Shown piece by piece: positions 35,396-47,731 of a stretch of 64,000 nucleotides of DNA; position 1 is the stretch's first letter, and the number at the start of each line of letters is the position of its first letter. The notes below the pieces were generated by a model that made no database searches, was not told the origin of the DNA, and saw only the letters and a program-made list of their open reading frames with translations. The position numbers and the translations under genes were made by a program. The DNA lies in assembly GCA_002914845.1 (NCBI GenBank), contig JXTC01000016.1, forward strand, positions 522,765 to 586,764, read 5' to 3'. The DNA is from Trema orientale (Eukaryota > Streptophyta > Magnoliopsida > Rosales > Cannabaceae).

Positions 35396-36690
35396 GCCCA
35401 AGAGTGGGAAATGAGAATTATACCATCAACAATACCTCTGCCAGTGTGGTCACGAGCCTCATCTACCTCTACAACTGCATAAGCTTGACCAGAAGCTTTG
35501 CCTTTTCCTTTGTTTCCTCTTCCTTGACTTGGGCGACTGCTACTAGTTCTTGGACCGGTACTAGCATATCCACGTCCTCCTTGGTTCCCAGAACTTTGTG
35601 GAGTCTGGAAATTCTGAGTATAGCCCTAGTTGTAGCCCGAACCTTGTGGCCTATACTGATGCTAGTACTGGGAACTATAAGGCTGCTAGTAAGGAGTGGA
35701 TGAGAATGTTTGAGACTGGGTCTGAGATTGCACTGGTCTCATCTGATTGCCCTGAATAGGAACTGAGGCACTCTGACTTCCCTGTGATCCTCCCTGAGAC
35801 AATGGAGATTTTTGTTTGCGGTAGGGGCAAGCCTTCTTTTGGTGGCCTTGCTGTCCACAATTGAAGCATCCATAAGGTCCATAGCATCTTTTTCCTGAAG
35901 AGCCCCTACTGTTGCTACTTCCACTGTTCTGAGAATTCTGCCCTTGCCATTGCCCTTGGTTTTTCTTGTTCATCTTTCTCCCATTGCCCTTGTTTCTTGC
36001 ATGATCCCTCGTTGTTGACCGATCATCAAGAAAAGCCTCAGCTTTTTGGGCTGCAGCAACTAAGTCAACAAGGTTGTTAAAGGGTTGTATCACGATCTTC
36101 TCCAAGATGACTGGCCTCAAAGCCTCCATAAACTTGACTATCTGAAGTGTAGGATCTGTTCAAGGTGCATAGGCATATTGTGCTAACTCCATAAACCGCA
36201 CATAGTATTCATTCACCGTCATGTCACCCTGCTTGAGCCGTTCATACTCTCTAATCGTAGCAGCCCTATGACTAGCATTAGCATAATGGCTCCTGAACAG
36301 TCCCTCAAAGGTATCCCAAGTCATATCGGTCACATCTTGAGATAACTTGACTGTCTCCCACCAATTTACAACTCTGTCAACCAGCTTGTAAGTACCAAAG
36401 GTTACTTAGAACTCAGCTGGTGTTCCTATAGTAGTAAAAGTCTTCTTGATGTCTCTAAGCCATCTTTCAGCCAAGGTAGGATCAGGTCTCCCATCAAATG
36501 ATGGCGGATTGAGCTTTATGAAGTCCTTGAAAAAATTAGCCTGACGGGCCTCAGGGTCTCGCTCCATCCTAAGACCCGGTAATACTCTTAAAGCATCATA
36601 CAAGTTTGCCAGAGGGTTAGGGATTTGTTGTTGTGGTGGAGGAGTCTCAGCCCTAGGCTATTGCCTCAGTATTCTTCTCCTTGGAGGCAT
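35396..36690 (-). pseudogene. Element B gag
   Basis: Gag polyprotein starting MPPRRRILRQ near 36690, with the capsid region (NPPSFDGRPDPTLAERWL, 36500-36450; TFEGLFRSHYAN; YERLKQGDMTVNEY) and a linker rich in Asn, Gln and Ser. The nucleocapsid zinc knuckle is an intact CX2CX4HX4C (CFNCGQQGHQKKAC, ~35866-35825). Interruptions include TAG near 36655, TAA near 36405, TGA near 36158 and three TAG codons at 35690-35630 in the Gln/Tyr-rich tail. Confidence 0.85.
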
Positions 36691-36800
36691 TATAGTTCTG
36701 TATTCGTATGCCAAAGTGTTAGTGAGACAGTGATGCAAGTACTTTTGAAAAGAAGACACAATCTAGTCTAATGGTGTCACATCCGAGGTAATTATACCTA

Positions 36801-36812
36801 GCTCTGATATCA
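36801..36812 (-). other. Primer-binding site of element B
   Basis: The minus strand reads TGATATCAGAGC, separated from the LTR end (36822) by nine bases. Confidence 0.7.
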
Positions 36813-36821
36813 AAAATATTC

Positions 36822-38667
36822 TGTCACGACCCAAACCCCGGGCCAGTGGCAGAAGGGGAATTTCATAAGTGGAAATTCATAATTTGTTTTAGAAAATTTT
36901 AGAAACTTTAATTTTTCAGAAAAATGACCGCTAGTTGAAAAACGACAGCTTCTGTAAAAGCTTATAAAAATAGTTCAAATTGTAAATTCCCACAGTTTAT
37001 GATCACCACTAGGCATAGACTGTTAATAATAGTAAATAAACATACATATGCATCACCATTGTCATCACACGTAGGCATAATAGATAATACAGACTAAATC
37101 CAAAATATGAGCCTTAAATGTTATTACAATTCCAAAATGAGTTATTAAGTAGTTACCAACTACTAAACTAGAACAATCTTCCAGTCCTAGTCACTCCACT
37201 CCAGAGTTGCCCAAGTCACACTGTACACCACCTGAGAGGGGAAAGATAAGGGGGTGAGCATTTACATGCTCAGTAGGAATTCAATTACCTGTTTAGTATG
37301 AATGTAACTTTTCAAACCTGCATGGTTAGTACCTTTCCAAACTCCGGTTATAAAACAAGTTTGCAAATGATCAAGAGTAATCACATATTAAAAATTAAAA
37401 TCAAAACCAAAGTCACCATGTTCATAATCATGTTGTACATATCATAAATCAACCAAGTACAAGTATATCTATGAGCTCCCATCCTCTCACCACGGTCCTG
37501 TAATACCTCTTGAACAGAGGTACCTAGCATCCTGACACTACCCAGAGGTGTGCCAGCAAAACCTGCACAGGGGCCTAGGTCTCTTACCTAGTGCTGCAGC
37601 AACTCGCCAGCGATCTAAATACCATGACGCTAAAATAGAACTCAAGTGTGTGATCCTATGGTAGGTACAACATATCATAAAGTATGTAATAACCAAGCAT
37701 CAAGTATATCAAGAAATCATGCTTTAGAACTCATTTGAAATTATTCTGCGATTTACAGAAAATTGGGCAGCACAACGGCTGTATTTTCCCAAAACCAAAA
37801 TTTTTAAACCTGCATAAAAACCATACAAACCAATCCCAGAACAATCCAATATATCTCAACAGTTCACAAGTTTATCAAATACTCAATCAAACCACTGAAG
37901 TCCATGAAAATCGACATTTTCAAGAAATAGGTCATAATGCATAATTTAAAACAAAATAAGTTGAAAACTTAGTAATTGAACCCCTACCTTACCGGAATAG
38001 CGACTCTACGCTATTGAGTCCTCAAGGTATCGTTGACGATCGTCCGGAGGGTCGGGAACCAATTCCGAGCCCTCGATCGTCCTCTTGTGAAAAGTCAACT
38101 TCTCACCAGAGCCTTAATTCCGCTAACAGACTTCTTCACTGAATTCCTAGCACCCAAAATAGCTAGGTTAGACATATAACTTGTCCAATTCGGGACCGGG
38201 CTAACACCGGACTGGTGTCACATATAACTAGACAAAATCTAAGCCGTTAGTTATGGATTTTTGCACCCGTCACCAAATATAGTCAATATATATATCAAAC
38301 TTCTCCATTTTCCGAGTACATTCCAAAAATGACAACAAAAATGAAATCTAACGGTCAGATCGAAAACTAAAATTTGAAACTCAAAATACCCTAAAATGAC
38401 AACTTTCAATCTGGGCAAAATGGGATCATGAAATATATACCAGGAGAAAGCACACGACGAGAGGATTCGGATGCCACCGATTTCGCGACTTTTCGTCGCC
38501 GGAATCTTCGCCGGCGAGCAACGGAAGCCGAGGTGGTTATTCGCGTTTTCCCGGCGATACGGGTGGTGAACGGCGACGTTACTCCGACAGCGGCTTCATC
38601 TCGGCATTGCACTTTTTTAAACCTGGTCGAAAGACCATTTTGCCCCTTAAATTTTACGGTTTTTGCA
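36822..38667 (-). repeat. 5' LTR of element B
   Basis: The plus strand runs TGTCACGACCC...TTTTTGCA, 1846 bp. Compared with the 3' LTR it lacks ~179 bp between GCATTGCAC and TTTTTTAAACCTGG (junction ~38613). The missing piece includes the TATA-like and leader sequence. GC-rich short open stretches at 38406-38721 lie in the LTR and are not genes. Confidence 0.9.
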
Positions 38668-38672
38668 CCATA

Positions 38673-39790
38673 TGTTATGATGTGTTATTTTTTTATTATT
38701 GGCTATTATGCTTGGATGTAAGTGAGAGGGCAACTATACAGAGAATCATGTAAGGGCTAAGGGTCAAACTAGTGAGCAAAGGGGTAATAAGTAGGTTACT
38801 ACTGAAAAGAGACCAACAAGGATATTATTATAGATCAGTTGATAGAGTTGGTTGAGGCACAAGTAAGACAATTAGAAACGCTTATGGAAAGAGCAGAAAG
38901 ATGTGAAGAACAAGTACTAGCACAGGCTATAGCTAGACAATAATCCTGTGAACAAGATTGTAAGAGATTTAGAAAGAATAAGCCTCTAGCTTTCAAGAGT
39001 GAAACTAATCCACTATTGGCAGAAGAGTGGATTCGGCATATTAAAGGTATCTTTGATTACATTTGAATTACTGATGAGGAAAAAGTTTCATGTGTCACTT
39101 TTATATTCTAGATGGATACTAGACATTGGTAGGATTCTATGAAGTCTATCACTGATGTTAACAAGATTACTTGGGAGTAGTTTAAGAAAATATTTCAGTA
39201 ATGTACACACGATAATGAAGGCTGCTGAGTTTGTTAATGTAAAACAGGGAAATATGTCTGTTAGTGACTACATAAAGAAATTTGAAGAGTTATCTTGATT
39301 CGCTCTGCACATGGTGAGTAGAAATGAGCTAAAAGTAAACCAGTTCCTAGAAGGGCTCAAGGTAGAAATTTATAGGGATGTTAAGATATCTGCTCATAAA
39401 GATATACTATATACTGAGATTGCGGACAAAGCTCTTAAAGTAGAAAAGCCTGAGCTAAAGATTATTAAAGCTCAGAAAATTCACAGGATATAAATATAGT
39501 AAGGAGAAATAGAACCTTTGGAAGAGGATCTTAACCAGGGGCTACTGGAAATAAAAGAAAATGGCAACAAAATCAAAGAAAATGATAAGATCCCCAAAAG
39601 CATCAAGCTACAGGCCCACAAACACAATCAGCTACTACTCAGAGGACTATTTGTCCTAAATATGGGAAGACTCGTCGTGGAGAATGTTAAATGGATTCTA
39701 GAGCTTGTTTCTTATGTAGAAAGTCTAGTAACTTTACAAAAAATTATCCAAATACTTCAGATGAGCAAAAGAAAGTCCCAGCTCGTATGT
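38673..39790 (+). pseudogene. Element A gag remnant
   Basis: Gag resumes right of element B. Recognisable parts are a coiled-coil-like ELVEAQVRQLETLMERAE (~38843), PLLAEEWIRHIKGIFDYI (~39010-39065), ELKVNQFLEGLK and VEIYRDVKI (39325-39385). The nucleocapsid knuckle is degenerate: CFLCRKSSNFTKNY (~39703-39745), with His and the last Cys replaced. Many stops break the frame. Confidence 0.75.
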
Positions 39791-41215
39791 ATACGATGAT
39801 CAAAGAAGATGCCGAGGAGAACCCTTCTGTTGTAGCAGGTGAGATTCTTATCTCTGGTACTCATATTCATGCATTAATAGATTTAGGGGCTATATATTCA
39901 TTTGCATCACTTGTATTTGTGAGAAAATTGGGCAAAATACCAGAATATTTGAATTTCAAATATTGTGTGACCATTCATCAGGAGAAGCTTTTTGTTCTGA
40001 TCAAGTTCTCAAGGCATGTCTAATCCAAATTGCTGATAAAAACTTGTGTGTAGATTTGATAGTATTGGATATGCAAGATTTTAAAATTATTTTTGGTAAG
40101 GATTAGTTATCTAAATACCATGCTATTATTGAAGAAGATGGTAGTATTTCCGCTACCAAGTATAGAGAAGTTTACTTTTATTTGTACTAGTGGAAACTCG
40201 ATGATTCCAATAATTTACTCAATAAAAGCAAGGAAGTTACTAGAAAAGGGATGCATCGGTTACTTGGCAAGCATAATAGATACTAGAAAAGTGTTAAAAG
40301 TGAAGCCTGAGAATGTACCAGTTATTAATAAATTTCTTGATGTATTTCCTGAAGATTTACCTAGGTTACCACCGGTTAGAGAGATAGAGTTTGTTATTGA
40401 CTTATTGCTCGATACGGCTCCTATATCCAAGGCACCTTATAGAATAGCTCCAGCAGAATTAAAGGAATTGAAAGTACAGTTACAAGAATTATTAGACAAG
40501 GATATTATTCACCTAAGCTTTTTGCCGTGGAGTGCTCCTGTTTTGTTTATAAAGAATAAAGATGGGACTATGAGGTTTTGCATTGATTATAGGGAGCTGA
40601 ATAACGTCACAATATAAAACAAGTATCCCTTTCCCAGAATTGATGATTTATTTGATCAATTATAGGGAGCTTCTGTGTTTTCGAAGATTGAATTCAGATC
40701 AGGATATCATCAGTTAAAAATAAAGGAGGAGGACATTCCAAAAATAGGTTTCAGAACCAGATATGGACACTATGAGTTTTTAGTGATGCCTTTTGGATTA
40801 ACTAATGCCCCAGCTGCTTTCATGGACATGATGAATAAAGTGTTCAAGAATTTCTTAGATAAATTCGTTATAGTTTTTATTGATAATATTTTGATTTACT
40901 CACGCTCAAGAGAGGAGCATATGGAACATTTGAAGACTGTTTTAAGAATTCTTAAGGAAAAACAGTTGTATGCTAAGCTTAAGAAGTGCGAATTCTGGTT
41001 GAAGAAAGTTATCTTCCTTGGTCATGTGGTTTCTGAAAACGGTATTTTTGTGGATCTAATGAAAGTTGAAGCTGTGAATAATTGGCCAGGACCTACAAAT
41101 ATTTCAGAGATTCGTAGCTTTTTAGGGTTGGTTGGTTATTATAGATATTTTGTAGAAGGGTTCTGGAAGTTGGCTTACAAGGAAGAATGTGAAATTTCAG
41201 TAGAATGAAAACTGT
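39790..41215 (+). pseudogene. Element A protease and reverse transcriptase
   Basis: The protease block is ALIDLGAIYSFAS (~39872-39910), with Leu in place of the usual Thr/Ser after the catalytic Asp. RT blocks follow through 40093-40617 ([40 protein letters not shown]) and 40675-41208 ([30 protein letters not shown]). The catalytic box reads VFIDNIL (40876-40893), so the second Asp of the F-I-D-D motif is Asn. Stops occur at 40616 and near 40664. Confidence 0.88.
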
Positions 41216-42920
41216 CAAAAGAGTTTTGAGGAATTGAAGCATCATTTGATAACAGGCCCTATACTTTCGATACTGTTCAGATCAGGAGGATTTGTTGTTT
41301 ATAGTGATACCTCGAAAAATGGTCTAAGATGTGTTTTGATACAAAATAGTAAAGTCATTGCTGATGCCTCTAGGCAATTAAAGGAATATGAAAAGAAGTA
41401 TCCTACTCATAATTTAGAGCTTGCAGCAGTTGTTTTTGTATTGAAAATTTGAAGACACTATCTTTATGGAGAGAAATATGTGATCTATATAGATCATAAA
41501 AGTCTCAAGTACTTCTTTACCTAAAAGGAACTGAACATGAGACAAAAAAGATGGCTTGAACTGGTGCAAGATTATAACTGTGAGATTAATTATCATCCAG
41601 GAAAAGCAAATGTGGTTGCTGATACTCTAAGCAGGAAATCATTAGCTGCTATGACTGTTAAGTATGTTGATATCAAACATCTCTTAATATATTTACATAA
41701 GTTAGAGCTAGAGATTGTGTCTACAGGTTTAACAGAAAGATTGATAACTCTTACTCTTCAACCAATAATTTTAGAGAGAATCAAACAAGGCTAGAGTACG
41801 GATCCTTATTTGATGAATTTAAAGAGTAAAATATAATTTGCAAAGGAAGTAGCCTTCGAGATTTCATGTGATGGTGTAATTAGATATAGAAATAGATTAT
41901 ATGTGCTTGATGAAATTGTTAGAAAAGAGATATTGATAGAAGCTCAAACTATTTCCTACTCTATGCATCATGGTATTATAAAGATATATAGAGACTTAGA
42001 GCTGTATTATTGGTGACCTAGTATGAAGAAAAACATGGTTGAGTTTGTAGAGTAATGCTTCACATGCCAGCAAGTCAAAGCTGAATATCAAAGACATATT
42101 AAGAAATTAAAACCTTTGAATATACCACATTAGAAATAGGAAGAGATTGCTATGGATCTTGTTATTAGACTTCCTAAGACGAATAAGAGACATGATACTA
42201 TTTGGGTGATTATGGATAGATAAACCAAATCATCTCATTTCTTTTCGGTTAGAATAACATATAATTTAGACCAGTTCACTCAGCTATATGTTCAAGAGAT
42301 TGTGAGACTACGTGATGTTCCAAAAGTGATCATTTCTGACCGCAATTCTAGATTTACTTCAAAATTTTGGAGGAGTGTTCAGGAGGCAATGGGTACAAAG
42401 TTGGCATTTAGTACAGCTTTGTATCCTCAAACTGATGGGCAATCAGAGAGAACTATACAGACCATTGAAGACATATTCAGAGCTTGTATATTGGATTTTC
42501 ATAGATCTTAGAGTAAATACTTGCCACTTATAGAATTTGCTTATAATAACAATTACCAAGCTTCCATTAAATGCCCCTCATATGAAGTATTGTATGGAAG
42601 AAAATGTAGATCTCATATTCATTAGGATGAGATAGGGGAGAGAAAATTTCTTGGTCTAGAATTGATAAGAGAGAAAACTGAGGCAGTATAAAATATTCAA
42701 AGGAAGATATTAACTACTCAAAGTAGACAGAAACGTTATTCAGATTCTTAAAGAAGAAAACTAGAATTTAACATTAGAGATAAAGCATTCTTGAAGATTG
42801 CTCCTATAAAAAGAATAATGAGGTTTGGAAAGAAAGGAAAACTGAGTCCCAGATACGTAGGTCCCTTTTAGATTCTCAACAAAGTTGGAGATGTTGCATA
42901 TAGACTCACTTTACCACCTT
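41216..42920 (+). pseudogene. Element A RNase H and integrase
   Basis: RNase H has VVYSDTSKNGLRCVLIQNSK (~41291-41350), THNLELAAVVFVLKI and [16 protein letters not shown] (41591-41638). The integrase zinc-binding [10 protein letters not shown] lies at about 42057-42087. The core has AMDLVIRLPK (~42150), VIISDRNSRFTSKFW and TDGQSERTIQTIEDI (~42431-42475), and here the catalytic Glu is kept. LTLPPSLLNVHNVFHVS leads to the chromodomain. Numerous stops, mostly TAG and TAA. Confidence 0.85.
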
Positions 42921-42922
42921 CA

Positions 42923-43200
42923 TTGTTGAATGTACACAATGTGTTTCATGTTTCCATATTAAGGAGGTACATTTCAAATCCTTCATTAGTTTTGAATTAT
43001 AAGCAATTGGAGCTAAGTCAAGACGTGAGTTACGAGGAACATCCAGTGAAAATCCTGGATACAAAGGAGAAGGAACTTAGAAATAAGAAAATTCCTTTAG
43101 TCAAAGTACTATGGAAGAACCATGAAGTAGAAGAGGTCACATGAGAAAGAGAAGAAGAAAAGAAAACCAAGTATTCACACTTATTTAAGTAAGCGAGTTT
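42923..43200 (+). pseudogene. Element A chromodomain segment
   Basis: HNVFHVSILRRYISNPS, VSYEEHPVKIL and IPLVKVLWKNHEVEEVT match the C-terminal segment of element B, showing that both belong to the Del/Tekay type. A stop occurs at 43142-43144 where the family continues with Trp-Glu. Confidence 0.85.
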
Positions 43201-43216
43201 TGAGGACAAAATTTTA

Positions 43217-43233
43217 TAAGGAGAGTAGAATTG
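43217..43233 (+). other. Polypurine tract of element A
   Basis: AAGGAGAGTAGAATTG directly before the 3' LTR start TGGTACCC. Confidence 0.65.
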
Positions 43234-46187
43234 TGGTACCCAAGATTCTCACATGCATACTAAGCCAGTAATAAATATGTTCTTATTGCATATTAGGCAT
43301 CTAGAAGTCATTAATACTAATTTCATAGTAACATGCTCATTCCTTATGTTATGTACTTTTACATCTATGTTATTATACTAATGATTGTCGAAGTATCTCG
43401 ATGTAGTATAAAGGTTTAACACCCCCAGAGAAAGAGAGCTCGGTGTCCTAAAAGAATAAAGAATACATTTATGAATGCAATATTATGAGCACATGCATTA
43501 AAATCATGTTTGTTGATAACTTGGTCAAATAGTAGTTTTTCGGTAAAGTGTATTTTTCACTCTTTTTGGAGCCGAATTCACTACGTATTTAACATATTAA
43601 ATAGCTTTAATTCAATATCTAAGACTCATTTATAGCATTTTATTTGTCGGCCCCAGGTAAACACGAGATGGCATTTATGACGCGGATTTGTGTTTTATTG
43701 TACTAAACTAGCTTAGATTCAGCTTAATCGCGTAATGTCATTTTTGTGCATTCTAATAATTAAGTACTAATACTATGTTTGCATTATTAATTGGAGTCTA
43801 CTTGACTTATCTATATGTTTAATGACTGGTTATAGGGCAAGGTTCCACCAGATTACAATAAGACCTGTCACATAGGATCACGAGTCAAAGTACCAGCAAA
43901 TTTGTCTATATTTGGGTGTATGGGAGTGACTAGTAACATGGTAAGTATGCCAAGAATATTTTAGAGCTAGATACATAGAAAATAATGTCCAAAATACCTA
44001 AAATACCTCTCAGAATTTAAGTTATGTCATTTCTTAAACATTAAGTGTCACTTTTAGACCAAATCTGGCCATTTTTTTCTCCTTTCTCTCCAGGCACGAC
44101 CTGAAACCCTCTAGCTCCTTTCTAGACTTCTCTTAACTTCTCTCAAACATTTCTAAGATTTTCTAAGTAGTAGAACTAAATTGGAATTCAAGAAAGCAAG
44201 ATAGATCAAAACTAGCCAAGGTAATTCTACTAGTTCTTCTTCCTAGGTGTTGTTTTTTAATTATAACTTTCTACTTATTGCAACTTAAATAAGAGTTTTT
44301 TCAGCTCCTCTTGAGTCCTAAAATCTATTTCTAACCTTGGGGGTTATTTTGGTGGAGGTAGAAGGCAAAAGTTTCAGCAAAAGCTCAAACTAATCAAGGT
44401 GTGGTTTATGTAGGATTTTAAGCTTGTAATGGAAATTTCTTACTGTAGCTCCTAAAACAAAGTTCTTCTTCGGTGAATAAAGGTCTTAGGAACCTATAAA
44501 TATTGCTGAAAACATAGAATTTAAGTAGAGAATTAAACTTAGATAGCAAGTCCTAAAGTTTCTATTTGTGGATTCACTTGTTTTCATTGTTTGAATAAGT
44601 TGTCTACAGTTGTAATCTGATTTCTTTACTTAGAATGTGGAATACATTATTCCTTTTATGTGTATTATATACATTTAATTACTAGTTGTGACTATATACA
44701 AGTGTAAAATTTGTTTAAACTGAAAATGAGTTCAAGTGTGCTTATGTCATTCTAAGTAATCTCTTCGAGGTGTATATATGGGAATTTACTTATAAAATAT
44801 TATTGCAGGTTTAAAACTATGATTTTAATTATGTGAGAATGTTCTAAGAATATGGGAGGTGCTGTATAAATATTTTTAAAATCAAATGGCACTCTTTAAA
44901 GACAAATGGACTAGTTTTTATAAAATTGTGTGTCATTTTGGATCATTTTTGTGCTAATGAACTAGCATTCATATTTTCAAACTTTTTGAAAAGTTTTTCA
45001 ATGCTAGTTATTGGCCGCTAAGTATCTTAAGTAATTTGTATACTTTTGGGTCATTTTACAATCAAGTTTCCTAATTTGGTGAAAGTTGTGATTTCGGTCT
45101 TATACAAGTATCTTGATACATTCTTTTAGCAAAATGTGTATCTTAAATAATAGTAATTTATGACGGGTAATTAGCATATTATTCTCTATAGGATATTAAC
45201 CATTTCTACTATTAATTTCTATTTGGGATACGAGGTAAGTAAAGACTTACAACTGCGCCACAAGAACTACGTAGAAGATATTATTATGTAAAACTTATTT
45301 ATTCTTAAAAGTTATGAAATGGCATGTGCATGGCACATTTTATATGTAAATTAAGAATTTCATTACAAAGTTTTTGAAAGTGAGTACCATTATACCAATT
45401 TTATAAGATAAGTTTTAATTATAATTACTAGTCTGTCGGAGCTGGATAGGTAAGTCTGTTGATGCAGACTCTCCCGTTGAAGAGGGACTTGTGGATCTTA
45501 AGATATATCTCGTTCAAGTAAAATAATATTAGTGCGGTGTGGGATGCCCATTTGATGAGAGAGGGAGTTTTTGAAAAATCTCACACGATGGTCACACCTT
45601 ATTTTTACTCTTAGCCAAAGTTTTCGTATAATGTTATTATAGCCTATCGACTTACGACACTAGTAATGTACTAAGGGGCCCAACTATGAATATTTTTTTA
45701 AAAGAAATGCATGAACTCAAATGTTAAAGAAAGAAAAATGTACAATGGAAACTTGATGAGATTTTAAAGTATACATAAGTATACATAGTTTTTACTTACT
45801 GAACTTTAGCTCATTTTAGTCTTGTGATGCAGATGAAGAGGCACATTTTGGTGTTGACTAGCTGATTACCTGGCTTGCCTTTTATTGCCATGATCATATA
45901 GATGTGGATGAGCTTGACCTATGGGGCGATGTTTTTATATTACTATATTTTGGGTGTGATATAAATACTACTGCTGATGATAAAATAGACTGATGAAAAC
46001 TTCTTTTGATTGTTAATTTTTATAAACATACTTTCAGTAAGAAATGTCATGCAATTACTTTTATTTAAAGATTTTGGAAAGTTCAAATTTGCCCACCTTT
46101 TTATAAAACTAAAGATAATGTTAAGAAAGAATAATACTTCATAGTTTGGTTGTATATGACAATATGGTTAAATTAGAGGGTGTTACA
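43234..46187 (+). repeat. 3' LTR of element A
   Basis: About 2954 bp, TGGTACCCAAG...GAGGGTGTTACA, collinear with the 5' LTR over its whole length, with many substitutions and small indels. Confidence 0.9.
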
Positions 46188-46194
46188 AGATATG

Positions 46195-46850
46195 ATTTGA
46201 GAATTGTCAATAACACCCTACAACTTTGGACACTATGCATATAATGTCACTTTAAGGTCTTTCATTGATATTGGATACAATTAAAACCAGAGCCAATATT
46301 CACTATATGAATTAACTATATTTGCATTTGGCGAATATGAAATACACTATGCATATCCTATAGATGAAAGATTATAACTCAAAGTGAATAGGTACCGAAA
46401 GTATAATAAAGTAATTTAACCTTTCTAGTATTATATTGCATTGGGGTTAATGCTATTAGTATAGTATATACTAAATGGATTGGTTAATTATGGTGATAAT
46501 GAGCTTCACAAAAAATATATGATATTTAATCTAAGAGTGCAGTATTGGCCCTTTAGGACAGTGTTCCCAATATTAATAGTACTTTGAAAAATATCATATA
46601 AAAGTTTATTATGATATTTATTTAAGCCAATTGGAGGTTAAACTTTTTGGATCTATTAGGTTCCTTTTTTAGTTTAGACATTACTTTTGACCTAACAAGC
46701 TTATAAGTTGAGCCAAATATGCCCATCAGGGTTTACTACACACTCTCATAAGTTGTGACCCTCTAACTGTTGCCCTAAAGCTAATTTTTTCCCTAAACCT
46801 ATAATGTGAGAAGTATGCAAATTTTTGAAGAAGCCTCAAAGCGCAATTGA
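46195..46850 (+). repeat. Copia LTR copy 2, right part
   Basis: Continues the copia LTR broken at 27340. Shared blocks with 8360-10027 include CACTATGCATATAATGTCACTTT, TATAGTATATACTAAATGGAT and CTAAGAGTGCA-TATTGG, and CCCATCAGGGTTTAC corresponds to CCCACTAGGGTTTAC. Similarity fades at about 46760-46850, so the LTR's 3' end is lost. Confidence 0.75.
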
Positions 46851-47690
46851 CCTTAATGGCATGAAGATTTTGCTCAAATTTGTTGCCCTCAACAAGATCC
46901 GAGGTGTAGACCTACTTATATGGAATTCTTCTATATACACATGCACAGGTATAACTCTAGCTTACATTACTTCACTGATTGCCCAGGCCAGCATAATTTG
47001 ATTCAAAAAATTGTCCATAACCCTCACGATTCAGATAACTATTTCCCTTAGATCATCGGGAATATGGATGGAATAGGCTACTACACAACTAACCAAGTTC
47101 CTCCCTAGGGGTTCTGGATTCTAAATTCACTTCTACTCTTCTATTACATGTGTATTGGTCTGGCGTCTATCGTCAAAATTAAAACAGTGTATTAATGTTC
47201 AAACAAGATCACTTTTTTTTGTCTTGCCCAAAACACTATGAATGAGGATAACATAGATAAGAATTATAATATGAGGGCTCATAATAGGGAGCTTCTCCTG
47301 AATCCAGTTAATTAGTCTTTTGTTATTTAGTCTTTCTTCCCAATTATTATCTGAATGATTCCAAAACAACTACATACCTTGAAACCTTGTAAAGGGCCTT
47401 CTAGCCTGGTAAACAGAGCTGAAGATAGAGAGATCCTAGTTCCCCTAAGTGAATTTTTTTCCTCATTTATATCTTAAGTAAGATTTTGTTATGATCATTA
47501 ATTGTAAATGTGCATTCTTGCCCAAATATTTGCTTCCTAAATGATGGGATTACTTATTTCGAGAGTGATGTTGAAGAAACTATAAAAGTTGTCTCTAATG
47601 AAGAAAACAAAAGAGGCAGATGAGATGGCTCCTAAAGATCATCACACTTAGGCTTCATCTGGAGACACCCTGACTGCTACCTTATCACCT
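46851..47690. other. Unassigned DNA
   Basis: No family was recognised. It follows the truncated copia LTR and precedes the truncated copia coding region. Some plus-strand codons around 47520-47700 might be LINE ORF1-like, but this is too weak to call. Confidence 0.4.
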
Positions 47691-47731
47691 AAGTCCCCAA
47701 TTTCTCGTAGTAGTTCCATTTTGATCCTAAC

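Larger units (their letters stand above)
30456..38672 (-). mobile_element. Del/Tekay-type Ty3/gypsy element nested in element A (element B)
   Basis: The element spans 30461-38667 (8207 bp with the gap). It is flanked by CCATA at 30456-30460 and 38668-38672. On the minus strand the 5' LTR is at right, followed by the primer-like site TGATATCAGAGC (36801-36812), gag-pol, the purine tract AAGGAGGGGAGAA and the 3' LTR. In the ~309 alignable bases before the gap the LTRs differ by about seven substitutions and one indel, far fewer than element A's LTRs, consistent with later insertion. The coding region is nearly complete but carries about a dozen stops and at least two frameshifts. Confidence 0.92.
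27334..46194 (+). mobile_element. Del/Tekay-type Ty3/gypsy element with ~3-kb LTRs (element A)
   Basis: The element spans 27341-46187. Its LTRs begin TGGTGCCCAAG/TGGTACCCAAG and end GTGTTACA, and AGATATG flanks both ends (27334-27340 and 46188-46194). Seven matching bases rather than the usual five leaves the exact right end uncertain by two bases. A primer site (TTGATATCAGAGC) follows the 5' LTR and a purine-rich stretch (AAGGAGAGTAGAA) precedes the 3' LTR. Excluding the inserted 30461-38667 element it is ~10.6 kb. The pol order and a C-terminal chromodomain-like segment place it among the plant chromoviruses, Del/Tekay type. It is decayed throughout. Confidence 0.9.

Noticed and set aside
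47500-47700. LINE ORF1-like zinc-knuckle segment
   Set aside because: Only a few scattered residues fit and several stops intervene, so the evidence is insufficient.
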